Shown here: positions 51,598 through 62,100 of the stretch, one piece after another
How the letters are laid out: each line of letters opens with the position of its first letter
Position numbering within the stretch: the first letter of the stretch is position 1
Source of the DNA: Desulfobacteraceae bacterium
Lineage (GTDB): Bacteria > Desulfobacterota > Desulfobacteria > Desulfobacterales > Desulfosalsimonadaceae
DNA: 64,000 nucleotides
Direction of reading: 5' to 3'
Assembly: GCA_014237465.1 (NCBI GenBank)
Contig: JABZFM010000006.1
Location: forward strand, 124,001 to 188,000
Translations under genes and position numbers: made by a program
Notes under the pieces: model-generated
What the model saw: only the letters and a program-made list of their open reading frames with translations
Databases searched by the model: none
Told to the model about the DNA's origin: nothing

Positions 51598-52203
51598 ATG
51601 ATGAAATTTTCAAAAACCATTCTTATACTGGCTGTTTTTTCAGTTGTCACCTTTGCTTTTTCAACCGCAGCAGTTGCCGACGACGTCACCGATTATATCA
51701 ATGAATCGCTTCAATACTACAAGGACGGGCAGTATTCAGATGCCGTGGACAGTCTGAATTTTGCCGAGCAGCTGATTCAGCAGAAAAAAAGCGCCGGCCT
51801 GGAAGCCTTTCTCCCGGAACCGCTCAAGGGCTGGAATGCCACAATCGCAACATCCCAGGCAGCCAGTTCCGCCATGCTGGGCGGCGGCATCACTGCCGAG
51901 CGTGAATACAGCAAAGGCGACAGTTCGATTCAGATTCAAATCATGGCGGATTCACCAATGCTGCAGGGCGTGCTGATGATGATGTCAAACCCCATGTTTG
52001 CCACATCAGACGGCGGGAAAATGGAACGCATCGGAAAGCAGAAGGCGATTGTCAAATTTAACCCCAACACCAAAGAAGGCGATATTCAGATTGTTGTTGC
52101 CAACCGTTTTCTGGTATCGATTGAGGGTCAAGGCATTACCAATAAAGTCCTGAAAGACTATGCCAAGGCAATTAACTACGATAAAATGTCTAATTTACCA
52201 TAG
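51598..52203 (+). CDS. hypothetical secreted protein
   Basis: A 201-residue protein with a signal peptide (ILILAVFSVVTFAFSTAAVA; cleavage near residue 28) and a mature region starting with a TPR-like helix pair (INESLQYYKDGQYSDAVDSL) and then a beta-rich segment (FLPEPLKGWNATIATS, SIQIQIMADSPMLQGVLMMM). It is probably periplasmic. AAAGGAG precedes the ATG. The family is not recognised. A hairpin with a long C run follows the stop. Confidence 0.75.
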   Translation: MMKFSKTILILAVFSVVTFAFSTAAVADDVTDYINESLQYYKDGQYSDAVDSLNFAEQLIQQKKSAGLEAFLPEPLKGWNATIATSQAASSAMLGGGITAEREYSKGDSSIQIQIMADSPMLQGVLMMMSNPMFATSDGGKMERIGKQKAIVKFNPNTKEGDIQIVVANRFLVSIEGQGITNKVLKDYAKAINYDKMSNLP

Positions 52204-52211
52204 CTGATTTA

Positions 52212-52262
52212 CCGAACCGAGGGCCTTATATATTGCCCCCCCCCCCCCCCCCCGGTTCTTCG
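52212..52262 (+). terminator. hairpin containing an 18-base C run
   Basis: GAACCGAGGG and CCCCGGTTC pair around a loop that contains an uninterrupted run of 18 C (52236-52253). It lies just after the stop of the secreted protein gene. A terminator is likely, but the homopolymer may be length-variable or an assembly artefact. Confidence 0.5.
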
Positions 52263-52335
52263 TTAACCCTGTCCGGTTCAGCTGTTTTAATATGACACGG
52301 CAGTTAAAAAAATCATTCGCTGAATCTCATCAATA

Positions 52336-53973
52336 TCATAATCCGGCATCGTCTAAAACTTTGCGAACGGTTTTTGCCAGTTCTTTTTTGATCAGCGGTT
52401 TCATTTGAAATGCTTTAATGCCGTTTTCAAGCGCTTCAACGTCTGAAAATTTTTTACTGTACCCGGTACATAAAATAACAGGAATATCCGGCCGTATTTT
52501 CATCATTTCAAATGAAAGCCGGTCACCGGTCATATTGGGCATCGTCATGTCCGTAATGACCAGATCAAAAATATCCGCCCTGTACTTGAACAATTCCAGT
52601 GCTTCTATGCTGCTGGTACGGGTTGTTACACGGTATCCAAGAGATTCCAGCATCCTTTGACCCAGCCGCGCGATCGTTACTTCATCGTCAACGAACAGAA
52701 TATGCTCGCTGCCCATGAGAACCTCCGTTGGGTCAAACCGCTTTTCCGTTCCAATACTTTTGATCACCGGCAAATAAATTTTAAACAAAGACCCTTTGCC
52801 GACCTGGCTGGTAACAAAGACTTCCCCGCCGTAACTTTTAACAATGCCGTGAACTACCGCAAGTCCCAACCCGGTCCCTTCCCCGGATTCCTTGGTCGTA
52901 AAATACGGCTCAAATATGGAGTCTAAAATTTTCTCCTCAATACCGACGCCTGTGTCTTCAACCTCCAGCTTTAAAAAAAAACCGGGCACAAGGTCCGGAT
53001 AATGGTCTGTAATCTGCGGCCCCAGAACTGCATCCTTAATACTTACCTTGAGCGTTCCCCCCTCCGCTTCCATGGCGTGCGCGGCATTGCCGCACAAATT
53101 CATAATGATCTGGTGAATCTGAACGGGATCCGCCATCACCAGGGATTTGCTTTTAAAATAATGCACGATCTCTATGGTTGTCGGAACGGTTGAACGAATC
53201 AGCTTAAGCGCTTCCTTGGCAATCAGGTCAAGCCGTATCGGCTTGAGTTCCTGCTCCGTCTGCCGGGCAAATGCCAGGATTTGCTTGACCAGATCGCGCG
53301 CGCGGATTCCGGCGTTGTAGACTTCATCCAGTAGCTCTCTAACGCCTGATTCGCCATCAACCTCTTCTAAGGCAATTTCCGTATATCCCAGAATCGCTGT
53401 CAAGATATTATTAAAATCATGAGAAATGCCGCCCGCCAATGTCCCGATGGCTTCCAGCTTCTGGGATTGACGTAATTTTTTCTCCAACTCAATCTTTTCT
53501 GATTTCTCTCTTTTAATATCTGTCGTATCCCGGATCACAGCCGTTATTCCGATGTCCTTTTCGTCACTGTCCGATAGCCGCTGTTTGACCACATGGAATG
53601 ACCAATTTTCGAATTTTATTTCATCGGAAATATATCCATTCTTCAAGGCTGCCAGATCACTCTTCTGAAAATTTTCAGCCACTTCATGCGGCATAAAATC
53701 AAAATCTGTTTTTCCGACCGGCTCATCGGTATTTTTGACATTTAACAAATTCTCACACATCGCTTTATTGGTAAAAATGTATTTTTGATCCATGTCTTTT
53801 GCCCAGATCATGTCCGGGACATTGTCACATATCATACGCATCATGAAATACAGGCGCTTGTATTTTTCTTCACTATCTTTCAGCATTTTTTCGGTTTGAT
53901 TCTGACGGGCAATCAGTTCTTCCAGTTCAGCCACCCTTTTTTCCAGCGCACCGCATTCCGGATTTTCCTTCAT
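52336..53973 (-). CDS. hybrid sensor histidine kinase
   Basis: A 545-residue soluble kinase. After an N-terminal coiled coil comes a PAS domain (residues about 45-155, with MIWAKDMDQKYIFTNKAM), then the phospho-acceptor helix GGISHDFNNILTAILGYTE, the ATP-binding domain (MNLCGNAAHAM, DTGVGIEE, GTGLGLAVVHGIVK), and a C-terminal receiver (ILFVDDEVTIARLGQRML, DLVITDMTMPN). No membrane segments are seen, so it senses a cytoplasmic signal. Its partner may be the signalling genes downstream on the same strand, but none is adjacent. Confidence 0.93.
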   Translation of the reverse strand: MKENPECGALEKRVAELEELIARQNQTEKMLKDSEEKYKRLYFMMRMICDNVPDMIWAKDMDQKYIFTNKAMCENLLNVKNTDEPVGKTDFDFMPHEVAENFQKSDLAALKNGYISDEIKFENWSFHVVKQRLSDSDEKDIGITAVIRDTTDIKREKSEKIELEKKLRQSQKLEAIGTLAGGISHDFNNILTAILGYTEIALEEVDGESGVRELLDEVYNAGIRARDLVKQILAFARQTEQELKPIRLDLIAKEALKLIRSTVPTTIEIVHYFKSKSLVMADPVQIHQIIMNLCGNAAHAMEAEGGTLKVSIKDAVLGPQITDHYPDLVPGFFLKLEVEDTGVGIEEKILDSIFEPYFTTKESGEGTGLGLAVVHGIVKSYGGEVFVTSQVGKGSLFKIYLPVIKSIGTEKRFDPTEVLMGSEHILFVDDEVTIARLGQRMLESLGYRVTTRTSSIEALELFKYRADIFDLVITDMTMPNMTGDRLSFEMMKIRPDIPVILCTGYSKKFSDVEALENGIKAFQMKPLIKKELAKTVRKVLDDAGL

Positions 53974-54153
53974 TTAACGTAGTCTCCACTTAAACAGAAT
54001 TTATTTCGATGATAATAAAAAATCAGACTTTCGGGAAATTCGGGCGGAGCATTCCGCTCATTGGTCATTTAATATATCGCAAAAACGCTTTAAATAAAAT
54101 AACTGAGACAGTAAAACGCTGAATTTAATTTTAACCAGACACGTTTTAATTAT

Positions 54154-54915
54154 TTACGAAGCTTCTGTTGGGATAGAAAAATACGGGGCAAACAAATGGC
54201 GTATTTCTTCTAATTGCTCTTCAATTACAAGTGGCATTGTGTGGGCAAAAACATCCAGTAAAACGATGGCATTGATTGAAGACTCAGTACAGGCTGCATT
54301 GCGCAGGCGCTCGGCAATATTCATGTTCAACAGATTCATATTGTTGTATATTTGCTTAAGCCCCTGCAGATTTAAATCCCTGACCAAACCTGTTTCCCCT
54401 AAAAAATACTGGGCCAGCAAAAACATGCCGCTGGCGCGGAATATCGTGTCTTGTTCAGTGGCCAGCGGCAAATGAAAGCGAACCATTGGTTTAAAAAATG
54501 CAGTGTGCGGGCAGCCGCTGGCCGGGAACAATACCCCGAGAAGGGAACTGATGCCTCTTTGTGCCGTGGTACGCTGAAAAACATGACGCGCTGACGTGGT
54601 GACCTCCAGGTCAACTTCATCGTAAGACAATACATTTTCAAATCGCTTCACAACATCAACGAGGTATGCCGCAACCGGACAAAGCGAATTTGTTATTAGA
54701 TTCAGCGGACAATGCGGGCATTGATGGAAATCAAGCTTTGTCCAGAACGGTAAATCGTCACCGGGACCGTTAACCAGCTCCAGTGTTAGCGGATCCAGCT
54801 GCAAATCAATAATCTCAGATCGTTGTTTATCCAGCTTGAAAGCATATTGAATGTTTATCATATCCATATTTAAACCAAAATCATTCAAATTCAATTGAAC
54901 CGGAAAGACTGCCAA
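54154..54915 (-). CDS. conserved hypothetical protein coupled to an HD-GYP regulator
   Basis: A 253-residue cytoplasmic protein of unknown family. It has a cysteine cluster CPHCPLNLITNSLCPVAAYL near residue 66 and further conserved-looking segments (VFQRTTAQRGISSLLGVLFP, ASGCPHTAFFKPMV). There is no signal or membrane helix. It lies 3 bases after the HD-GYP response regulator, which suggests translational coupling and a role in that signalling step, perhaps sensing metal or redox state through the cysteines. Confidence 0.65.
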   Translation of the reverse strand: MAVFPVQLNLNDFGLNMDMINIQYAFKLDKQRSEIIDLQLDPLTLELVNGPGDDLPFWTKLDFHQCPHCPLNLITNSLCPVAAYLVDVVKRFENVLSYDEVDLEVTTSARHVFQRTTAQRGISSLLGVLFPASGCPHTAFFKPMVRFHLPLATEQDTIFRASGMFLLAQYFLGETGLVRDLNLQGLKQIYNNMNLLNMNIAERLRNAACTESSINAIVLLDVFAHTMPLVIEEQLEEIRHLFAPYFSIPTEAS

Positions 54916-54918
54916 TAA

Positions 54919-56001
54919 TTAACTCAGCTTGATCAGATTATTCTCAAACAGGTAGCAGCAGGTATCCACGACATCCGGATCAAACATCCGGCCCCTGTTC
55001 TTTCTAATTTCATCAAGCGCAATATCAACACCAAGGGACGGACGGTACGGACGGTGGGATGCCATGGCTTCTACAACATCGGCAACGGCAAGAATCTTTG
55101 CTTCCATATAGGTTTCATCACCAGACAGTCCATTCGGATATCCGGATCCATCCAACCTTTCATGGTGCTGATAGACAATTTTAGCCAGAGGATATGGAAA
55201 TTCAATTTCTTTCAGAATCTTAAATCCGGTTAACGGATGTTCTTTCATAATGTTAAACTCTGAATCCGACAGGCGGGTCGGCTTGCAGAGAATTTCCGCG
55301 GGCACCGAAATTTTGCCGATATCATGAATCAAGCCGGCCATTTTCAGGTACTGAATTCTTTCCAGGGAAAAATTCATTCGGATGGCAATGGCCACTGCGA
55401 TATCCGCAACCCGCTGCTGATGGCCTGCCGTGTAAGGGTCCCTTGATTCAACGGCCAGCGACATTGCTTTTATGATACCGTCAAGAATATTGTTCAGTCT
55501 TTCATTTGCCTTAAATAAATCCTGGGTCTGGTCTTGAATGATATTTTCCAGATTCTGAACTTCAAACTGACTCTGGAGATCCAGTGCCCTGCGCCTGAGT
55601 GCATTGGAAACACTGATCAGCACCTGTTTTTTTTGAAACGGCTTTAACAAAAAATCATAAGCGCCCATTGAGATGACCGATTCCGCTGTTTTTCTGGTGC
55701 TGATGCCGGAAATCATCAAGGTCGGTACATTCGGATGATTCTTCTTGATTTCTTTCAATAATTGAATACCTGATTTTCCGGGCATGGCCACATCACTGAT
55801 AACCAGATCAACGCTCTGGGTTTTCAAAAAATCAATCGCTTCCTCGGCATCACAGGCCCGTTCACAGGTATATCCTTCCTTCGCCAGGATTCTCCTTAGC
55901 AGGTCGCGTATGGCTTCATCATCATCAACGATTAATATTTTTTCCCTTTTAAACGTTTTTCTCTCTGAATTGCCTTTTTCTTTAAGCTGCGTGTGCAACA
56001 T
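54919..56001 (-). CDS. response regulator with HD-GYP phosphodiesterase domain
   Basis: A 360-residue protein with a receiver domain (LIVDDDEAIRDLLRRIL; phospho-acceptor in DLVISDVAMPGKSG) followed by a coiled linker and an HD-GYP domain: GLIHDIGKISVP, KEHPLTGFKIL, YQHHERLDGSGYPNGLSG. The HD and GYP residues needed for cyclic-di-GMP breakdown are present. It should lower c-di-GMP upon phosphorylation and affect attachment or motility. The cysteine-motif gene at 54154 follows directly. Confidence 0.93.
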   Translation of the reverse strand: MLHTQLKEKGNSERKTFKREKILIVDDDEAIRDLLRRILAKEGYTCERACDAEEAIDFLKTQSVDLVISDVAMPGKSGIQLLKEIKKNHPNVPTLMISGISTRKTAESVISMGAYDFLLKPFQKKQVLISVSNALRRRALDLQSQFEVQNLENIIQDQTQDLFKANERLNNILDGIIKAMSLAVESRDPYTAGHQQRVADIAVAIAIRMNFSLERIQYLKMAGLIHDIGKISVPAEILCKPTRLSDSEFNIMKEHPLTGFKILKEIEFPYPLAKIVYQHHERLDGSGYPNGLSGDETYMEAKILAVADVVEAMASHRPYRPSLGVDIALDEIRKNRGRMFDPDVVDTCCYLFENNLIKLS

Positions 56002-56535
56002 GATTTTCGCTCCCCCAAAATCAACATTAATAATATATTATTGTATATTAAAGCATGTTAAATATAATGTCTTTTTTTCTTTTTTAATCGATTTTCAGGC
56101 GATGCCACCTCATGCAAATGAATTATATTCCTTTTTTTTTCAGATAGATTGTCAGGATTCATCCGTTTACCTGAAGCTTGATTTTGATGATGCGGGGATT
56201 GTAATTTCATGTTGATCCCATGTTCTGTTAGACAATTAAATCCATACGCCATGAATATATATTACAAAAAGTATGCCAACCCCCCTTAAAAATAAAATAT
56301 TATTATATTATCAAATAGTTAGACATATAACGACACAAACACCGATAAAATTTTCCCATCGGTTTGCTGTAATTTTATTGTAAAGCAGGAATTTTTTCCT
56401 GCCTGGCAGGAATTCATCCCGGTTTTCCCACGATTTGAAGCGATTCAGGAACAAGGCCTTTCGGCCTGAACTTGTTGGGAACTTGAGAGGAAACTGAATA
56501 AAATTTTAAAAAAAATAGACAAGAGACTTGATGAT
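56002..56535. other. intergenic region with GCAGGAA inverted repeats
   Basis: There is no gene. At 56385-56412 the sequence GCAGGAA/TTCCTGC occurs as overlapping inverted repeats (TTCCTGCC-T-GGCAGGAA is perfect), and at 56453-56466 AAGGCC-TTTC-GGCCT forms a hairpin. They lie about 380 bases upstream of the HD-GYP start and downstream of the NtrC-type gene, so they may be operator or terminator features. No sigma-54 promoter with correct spacing was found. Confidence 0.4.
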
Positions 56536-56680
56536 CCTGTAAAAAGTCAAATTCGGATGGCAAAGAAAAAAGCTCCAAATTCAAGGCGCACAAATTCTAA
56601 GGAATGAGGCGTAGCTCGCCTACTCCGCAGTGACGAAGAATGCAGTGCAACACAGAATTTGGACTTTTTGCGAAGCCATC
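56536..56680. repeat. family A miniature repeat, copy A4
   Basis: A 145-bp copy bounded by CCTGTAAAAAGTCAAATTC and GGACTTTTTGCGAAGCCATC, with the interior ACAAATTCTAAGGAATGAGG and CTACTCCGCAGTGACGAAGA shared with A1 and A3. It lies 27 bases from the end of the NtrC-type gene. Confidence 0.85.
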
Positions 56681-56706
56681 AGGCTTGATTTGAAAAACAA
56701 GGTGCG

Positions 56707-58131
56707 TCAGGAACGGGGAATTTGATACTTCTTCAAAAGGGAATACAGGCGTGATTGGGACAGGCCGGAGATCCGGATGGCTTCTTTCATATTTCTTTTC
56801 GTATGTTCCATGAGATCTTTCAGATACTGTTTTTCCGCTTCTGCCACAGCAGATTCCCGGACCTCCTGGAGCTTGCGAAAAGTGTTCACGTGCTTTTCAG
56901 ACGGAATATTTTCATTTTTCACTTCATCTCTGTTTACTGAACTCCGGGCCTGGTGAACCCTGATCTTTGTGGGAAGATGGCGGGAAAATAATGTCGGATC
57001 AAAACGTGCAACGGTAAACACTCTTTCCATGGTATGAATGAGTTCCCGGATATTCCCCGGCCAGTCGTATGTCATGAGTGTTTCAAAAAAATCAGGAGAA
57101 AAGCCCTTGGTTTCAATCCCCTGTTTCTCACATAAAATGTTAATCCAATGCTGTGACATTTCCTTGATGTCCTGGGGCCTTGATTTTAAAGGCGGCAAAT
57201 GAATATTAAAGGACTGAATCCGGTAAAGCAGGTCCTTCCGGAACTGTCCTGAATTTACCATTTCATTCAAATCCCGGTTGGTGGCGGCAATCAGCCGGAA
57301 GTCACTTTCAATTTCCCGGTTACTCCCGATGGGCCGAAAACGATTTTCCTGCAGAACCCTTAAAAACTCTTTTTGATGCGCCAGGGAAAGCTCTCCCACT
57401 TCATCTAAAAAAAGCGTCCCGCCATCCGCCTCTTTGATTAACCCGGACCGATCCATCTGAGCACCGGTAAAAGACCCTTTCTTGTGCCCGAAAAGCATAC
57501 TGTTAACAAGCATCTCCGGAAGAGAAGCGCAATCAACCACAACAAAATTTTTACCCGCCCGAAAACTGTTATTATGAATGGTACGCGCGAAAAGTTCCTT
57601 GCCGGTTCCGGTTTCACCGGTGATCAGGACATTCACGTCACTACCCGCCACCTGTGCCACCTGGGAAAGGCAGGATTCCAGCTGGGGGCTGCTGCCGACA
57701 ATACCTTCCCGTTTAAGGATTGAGGGCCGTTGCCGCTGCTCTTTTTCTTCACGGTATTGAAGGACCCGGTTCAGCTGCAGAATGATATCAGACATTAAAG
57801 GGGGTTTTTGTATATATGTCCAGGCACCGCTTCTGATGGCGAGTTCCGCTCCGTCCGGGTTTCCGGCACCTGTAATAATAATGACATCCGGTGATGACGG
57901 GGCTTTCTTGAAAGCCGACAGGGCATCCAGACCATTCCCGTCCGGAAGGTTGACATCCAGAAAAATAACATCAAAGTTTCCGTCAGCAGCACACGTCTTG
58001 CCTTGCTTGAGTGTCAGGGCATACTCCACATGATGTTGTTCCCGCTGAATTGGTCTGGCCAGCAGGTTACATATCGCCTCTTCATCATCTATAATCAGAA
58101 CATTTGCCAATGATCTATTCTTCCTTTTCAT
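56707..58131 (-). CDS. NtrC-family sigma-54-dependent response regulator
   Basis: A 474-residue activator: receiver domain (VLIIDDEEAICNLL; acceptor in FDVIFLDVNLPDG), AAA+ domain with Walker A GETGTGKELFARTI, the sigma-54 contact loop reading GSFTGA instead of the usual GAFTGA, Walker B GGTLFLDEVGEL, and a C-terminal Fis-type helix-turn-helix (MKEAIRISGLSQSRLYSLLK). The Ala-to-Ser change in the loop is tolerated in some members. No sensor kinase gene is adjacent and the target promoter is not identified. Confidence 0.94.
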   Translation of the reverse strand: MKRKNRSLANVLIIDDEEAICNLLARPIQREQHHVEYALTLKQGKTCAADGNFDVIFLDVNLPDGNGLDALSAFKKAPSSPDVIIITGAGNPDGAELAIRSGAWTYIQKPPLMSDIILQLNRVLQYREEKEQRQRPSILKREGIVGSSPQLESCLSQVAQVAGSDVNVLITGETGTGKELFARTIHNNSFRAGKNFVVVDCASLPEMLVNSMLFGHKKGSFTGAQMDRSGLIKEADGGTLFLDEVGELSLAHQKEFLRVLQENRFRPIGSNREIESDFRLIAATNRDLNEMVNSGQFRKDLLYRIQSFNIHLPPLKSRPQDIKEMSQHWINILCEKQGIETKGFSPDFFETLMTYDWPGNIRELIHTMERVFTVARFDPTLFSRHLPTKIRVHQARSSVNRDEVKNENIPSEKHVNTFRKLQEVRESAVAEAEKQYLKDLMEHTKRNMKEAIRISGLSQSRLYSLLKKYQIPRS

Positions 58132-58412
58132 AATGACATTATTGCTGTCCGTAAATGAACCGGAATAATTTATTATAATTTTATATACATAAACATCAGA
58201 ATTTGAAAGGTTTTTTGTGGTTAAAAAAAATTTTAATGCGCCATATTTTAAATTTCATCTGTGAACATACCATCTGGACATATAGAATTGGCAATATATT
58301 TTTATTTCATCTGCTACAGACTTCCTGCGATCATCTGAGTCTTTAAATAAGTTCGGCCTTCAAACCACAAAATTCCGTTGACATTAGGCACACATTCTAT
58401 TAGGTTTAATTT

Positions 58413-58694
58413 ATGGACCATTATAGATGGAATAAAGAAAAAAATGAACGGCTTAAAATAGAACGTGGTGTGAGTTTTGAGCAAATAACCATGCATATTG
58501 AGCGAGGTGATGTGCTTGATATTGTAACTCATCCCAACCAAGAAAAATATCCTAACCAGCAATTACTCGTGGTTGAAATTAATGATTATGTTTATCTTGT
58601 TCCATTTGTGGAAAATGAAAATGGTAAGTTTTTAAAAACAATAATTCCAAGTCACAAAGCCACTCGTGATTATTTAGGAGGCAAGAATGGATAA
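58413..58694 (+). CDS. BrnT-like toxin
   Basis: A 93-residue protein with YRWNKEKNERLKIERGVSFE near the N-terminus, resembling BrnT ribonuclease toxins (pattern WDxxKxxxNxxxHGVSFE). The middle QLLVVEINDYVYLVPFVENE matches the beta-sheet core. It lacks the canonical histidine of the N-terminal motif (Arg here), so catalysis may differ. It overlaps the antitoxin gene by 8 bases. Confidence 0.72.
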   Translation: MDHYRWNKEKNERLKIERGVSFEQITMHIERGDVLDIVTHPNQEKYPNQQLLVVEINDYVYLVPFVENENGKFLKTIIPSHKATRDYLGGKNG

Positions 58695-58995
58695 AATTAA
58701 ACTCGATAAAGACGAACAAGAAATTCTCGAATCCTTTGAGCGAGGTGAGTGGAAGTCGGTGCAAAATGTTAAAGCAGAAATAATGCAACACCAGCAGTAT
58801 GCACGCAAAACCTTGAAAAAGGATAAAAGAGTTAATATCAGAATATCTTCAAAAGTTCTGGAGGAAATCAAAGCTCTTGCTGTAGAAAATGGGATTCCAT
58901 ATCAAACACTTATGTCTAGTGTTCTGCACCGTTATGTTTCCGGCTATCTTATAGAAAAACCAAGGCCGAACAAATCATTTGAGCCTGACGCCTAA
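58687..58995 (+). CDS. CopG/BrnA-like antitoxin
   Basis: A 102-residue protein; residues about 48-85 (RVNIRISSKVLEEIKALAVE, then PYQTLMSSVLHRYVSG) form a ribbon-helix-helix DNA-binding domain as in BrnA and CopG antitoxins. Its start overlaps the toxin gene, the BrnT-then-BrnA order. It should repress the operon and neutralise the toxin. The C-terminal tail (KSFEPDA) may be added from flanking sequence. Confidence 0.78.
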   Translation: MDKIKLDKDEQEILESFERGEWKSVQNVKAEIMQHQQYARKTLKKDKRVNIRISSKVLEEIKALAVENGIPYQTLMSSVLHRYVSGYLIEKPRPNKSFEPDA

Positions 58996-59147
58996 TATCT
59001 CGCGGTTTTGGAAGTTATTGCTTTCAACTTATATCTTTCGATATTAATTGTTTCCGGTATTTACTCGGCGCAGCTCAATTTAGCGTAAAATAACTCCAAC
59101 TGCAGGGCTTTATTGATTTATCACAAAATCAGAAAGTTTGCTGTATC

Positions 59148-62100
59148 TTATTGAATATCCGCATGATACTCCTGTAAAGACTTGGGCATTGAAGCCCCCT
59201 GCCTCCGCGCACGGATACCCTTTGCCGCAGCCTGGGCCGAAGCAATCGTGGTAATATGGAGCACCTTGTAATTAATCGCCGCCTTGCGGATATAGGAATC
59301 ATCATCCTGGCTTTCTTTGCCGCTAGGGGTATTAATCACCAGATGAATATTCCCGTTTTTAATCTCATCAACAATATCCGGCCGGCCATAACCGAGCTTT
59401 TTGATCGGTTCTGAATCAATCCCCTGCGCTTGAAGAAATTTATGGGTTCCATTGGTGGCGTAAATTTTAAAATTCAGCTCTTTAAACAACCGGGCCGTTT
59501 CCAGGGCACTGGTTTTATCAGCATCCGCCAGGGTGATCAAAACCGATCCTTCCAGCGGCAGGACCACCTTTGTGGCTTCCTGTGATTTGAAAAATGCCAG
59601 TCCGAAAGAATCCGCCATCCCTAAAACTTCACCAGTGGATCGCATTTCAGGGCCCAGCACGGGATCCACTTCCGGGAACATGTTAAACGGGAAGACCGCT
59701 TCCTTGACGCCAAAATGCGGAATGGGTTTGTGCTTTAAATCAAATTCGGACAGCTTTTTGCCCAGCAAAATCTGGGTGGCAATATTGGCCATTGAAATAT
59801 TGCAGACCTTGGATACCAGGGGCACTGTCCGGGAAGCCCGGGGATTGGCTTCAAGAATATAGACCGTATCATCGGCAATGGCATACTGGATATTCATCAA
59901 TCCGACGACCCCCAGTTCGATGGCAATTTTACGGGTATATTCATTGATGGTTTCAATATGCTTGACGGGAATACTGACCGGCGGAATCACGCAGGCCGAG
60001 TCGCCGGAATGGACACCGGCCAGTTCGATATGCTCCATCACTGCCGGTACAAACGCGTCCGTGCCGTCGGCAATCGCATCCGCTTCCGCCTCAATGGCAT
60101 TTTGCAGGAATCTATCAATCAGAATCGGCCGCTCCGGGGACACATCCACGGCCGCCGCCATGTAATGTTTTAGCATCTCTTCATCAGACACCACCATCAT
60201 GGCACGGCCGCCCAGTACATAAGAGGGGCGGACCATCAACGGGTATCCGATTCGCTTGGCCACATCCAGGGCCTGTGCTTCCGAATGCGCCATCCCGGAT
60301 TCCGGCTGGGGAATGCCCAGTTTTTTAATCACCTGCCGGAAACGATCCCGGTCTTCCGCCAAATCGATGGTTTCCGGCGATGTTCCCAAAATTTTAACCC
60401 CGGCGTCTTCCAGCTCCCTGGCAATATTTAAAGGCGTCTGACCGCCGAACTGAACAATCACCCCTTCGGGTTTTTCTTTTTCATAAATACTTAAAACGTC
60501 TTCAACCGTCAGGGGTTCAAAATACAGTTTTTCAGACGTGTCATAATCGGTGGACACGGTTTCCGGATTGCAGTTGACCATGATGGATTCGAATTTCGCG
60601 TCCCGAATGGCAAAAGCCGCATGAACACAGCAATAATCAAATTCAATCCCCTGTCCGATCCGGTTCGGGCCGCCGCCAAGCACCATAATTTTCTTGTTAT
60701 CACTAACAGCCACCTTATCTGGGGCATTGTAGGTGGAATAATAATATGCCGCATCTTCCACACCGCTGACCGGCACCGGTTCCCATGCTTCATTAATACC
60801 CAGCGATAACCGTTTTTCCCGGATTCCCTTTTCGGAAACGCTCAGGATCTGTGCCAGGTATTTGTCCGAAAACCCGTCTTTTTTCGCCTGCGTCAAAAGA
60901 TCATCCGGCGGCAATTTCCTCTTGTATTTCAGGATCTTTTCTTCAAGTTCCACCATTTCTTTCATCTGCTCGATAAACCAGGCCTTGATATGCGTTACTT
61001 CATGCAGTTCGTCAATATCCGCCCCTTTTCGCAAGGCTTCGTACATGATAAACTGGCGTTCGCTGGTCGGCGTGCTCACCAGTGTCATCAATTCATCTAA
61101 GGATTTTTCATTAAAATCCTTTGCAAATCCCAGCCCGTACCGGCTGTTCTCAAGGGACCGGATGGCTTTTTGAAACCCTTCCTTGTAATTTTTACCGATA
61201 CTCATGACCTCGCCGACAGCGCGCATCTGGGTACCGAGCTTATCTTCAACCCCTTCAAACTTTTCAAAAGCCCACCGGGCAAACTTTACCACCACGTATT
61301 CTCCGGACGGCGTGTATTTTTCCAAAGTACCGTCCCGCCAGTAGGGAATTTCATCCATAGTCAAACCGCCGGCCAGTAAGGAGGATACCATGGCAATGGG
61401 AAAACCCGTGGCCTTGGATGCCAGTGCCGAGGAACGGGATGTTCGGGGATTGATCTCAATGACCACCACCCGTCCGGTTTTCGGATCATGGGCAAACTGA
61501 ACATTTGTGCCGCCGATCACCTCAATGGCCTCAACGATGGCGTATGAATAGTCCTGAAGACGTTTCTGCAGTTCCGGTGAGATGGTCAACATAGGGGCCG
61601 TGCAATAAGAATCACCCGTATGAACCCCCATTGCATCGACATTTTCAATAAAACACACGGTGATCATCTGATTTTTGGCGTCACGAACCACTTCAAGCTC
61701 CAGTTCCTCCCATCCAAGCACGGATTCTTCCACAAGAACCTGATGCACGAGGCTTGCGGCCAATCCACGGGCGGCAATGGTTCTGAGCTCTTCAATATTG
61801 TAGACCAGGCCGCCGCCGGTTCCCCCCATTGTATATGCCGGCCGGATAACCACCGGATATCCCAGGGACTCCGCCACCTTTTCCGCGTCTTCTAAAGTAT
61901 TGACCGCCTGACTTTCCGGCATTTCAATGCCGATTTTATCCATGGTTTCCTTAAAGGCCGTCCGGTCCTCGCCCCGCTCAATGGCCCCCAGGTTTACCCC
62001 GATAATTTTGACGCCATATTTTTCCAGCACCCCGTTTTCAGCCAGTTCAGAGGTCAGGTTCAGTGCGGATTGCCCGCCGAGGTTCGGTAGCAGCGCATCC

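Noticed and set aside
58960-59060. Cassette-like tail (KSFEPDA) and possible attC after the BrnA-like gene
   Set aside because: The tail resembles those of some integron cassettes, but no inverted core sites follow.
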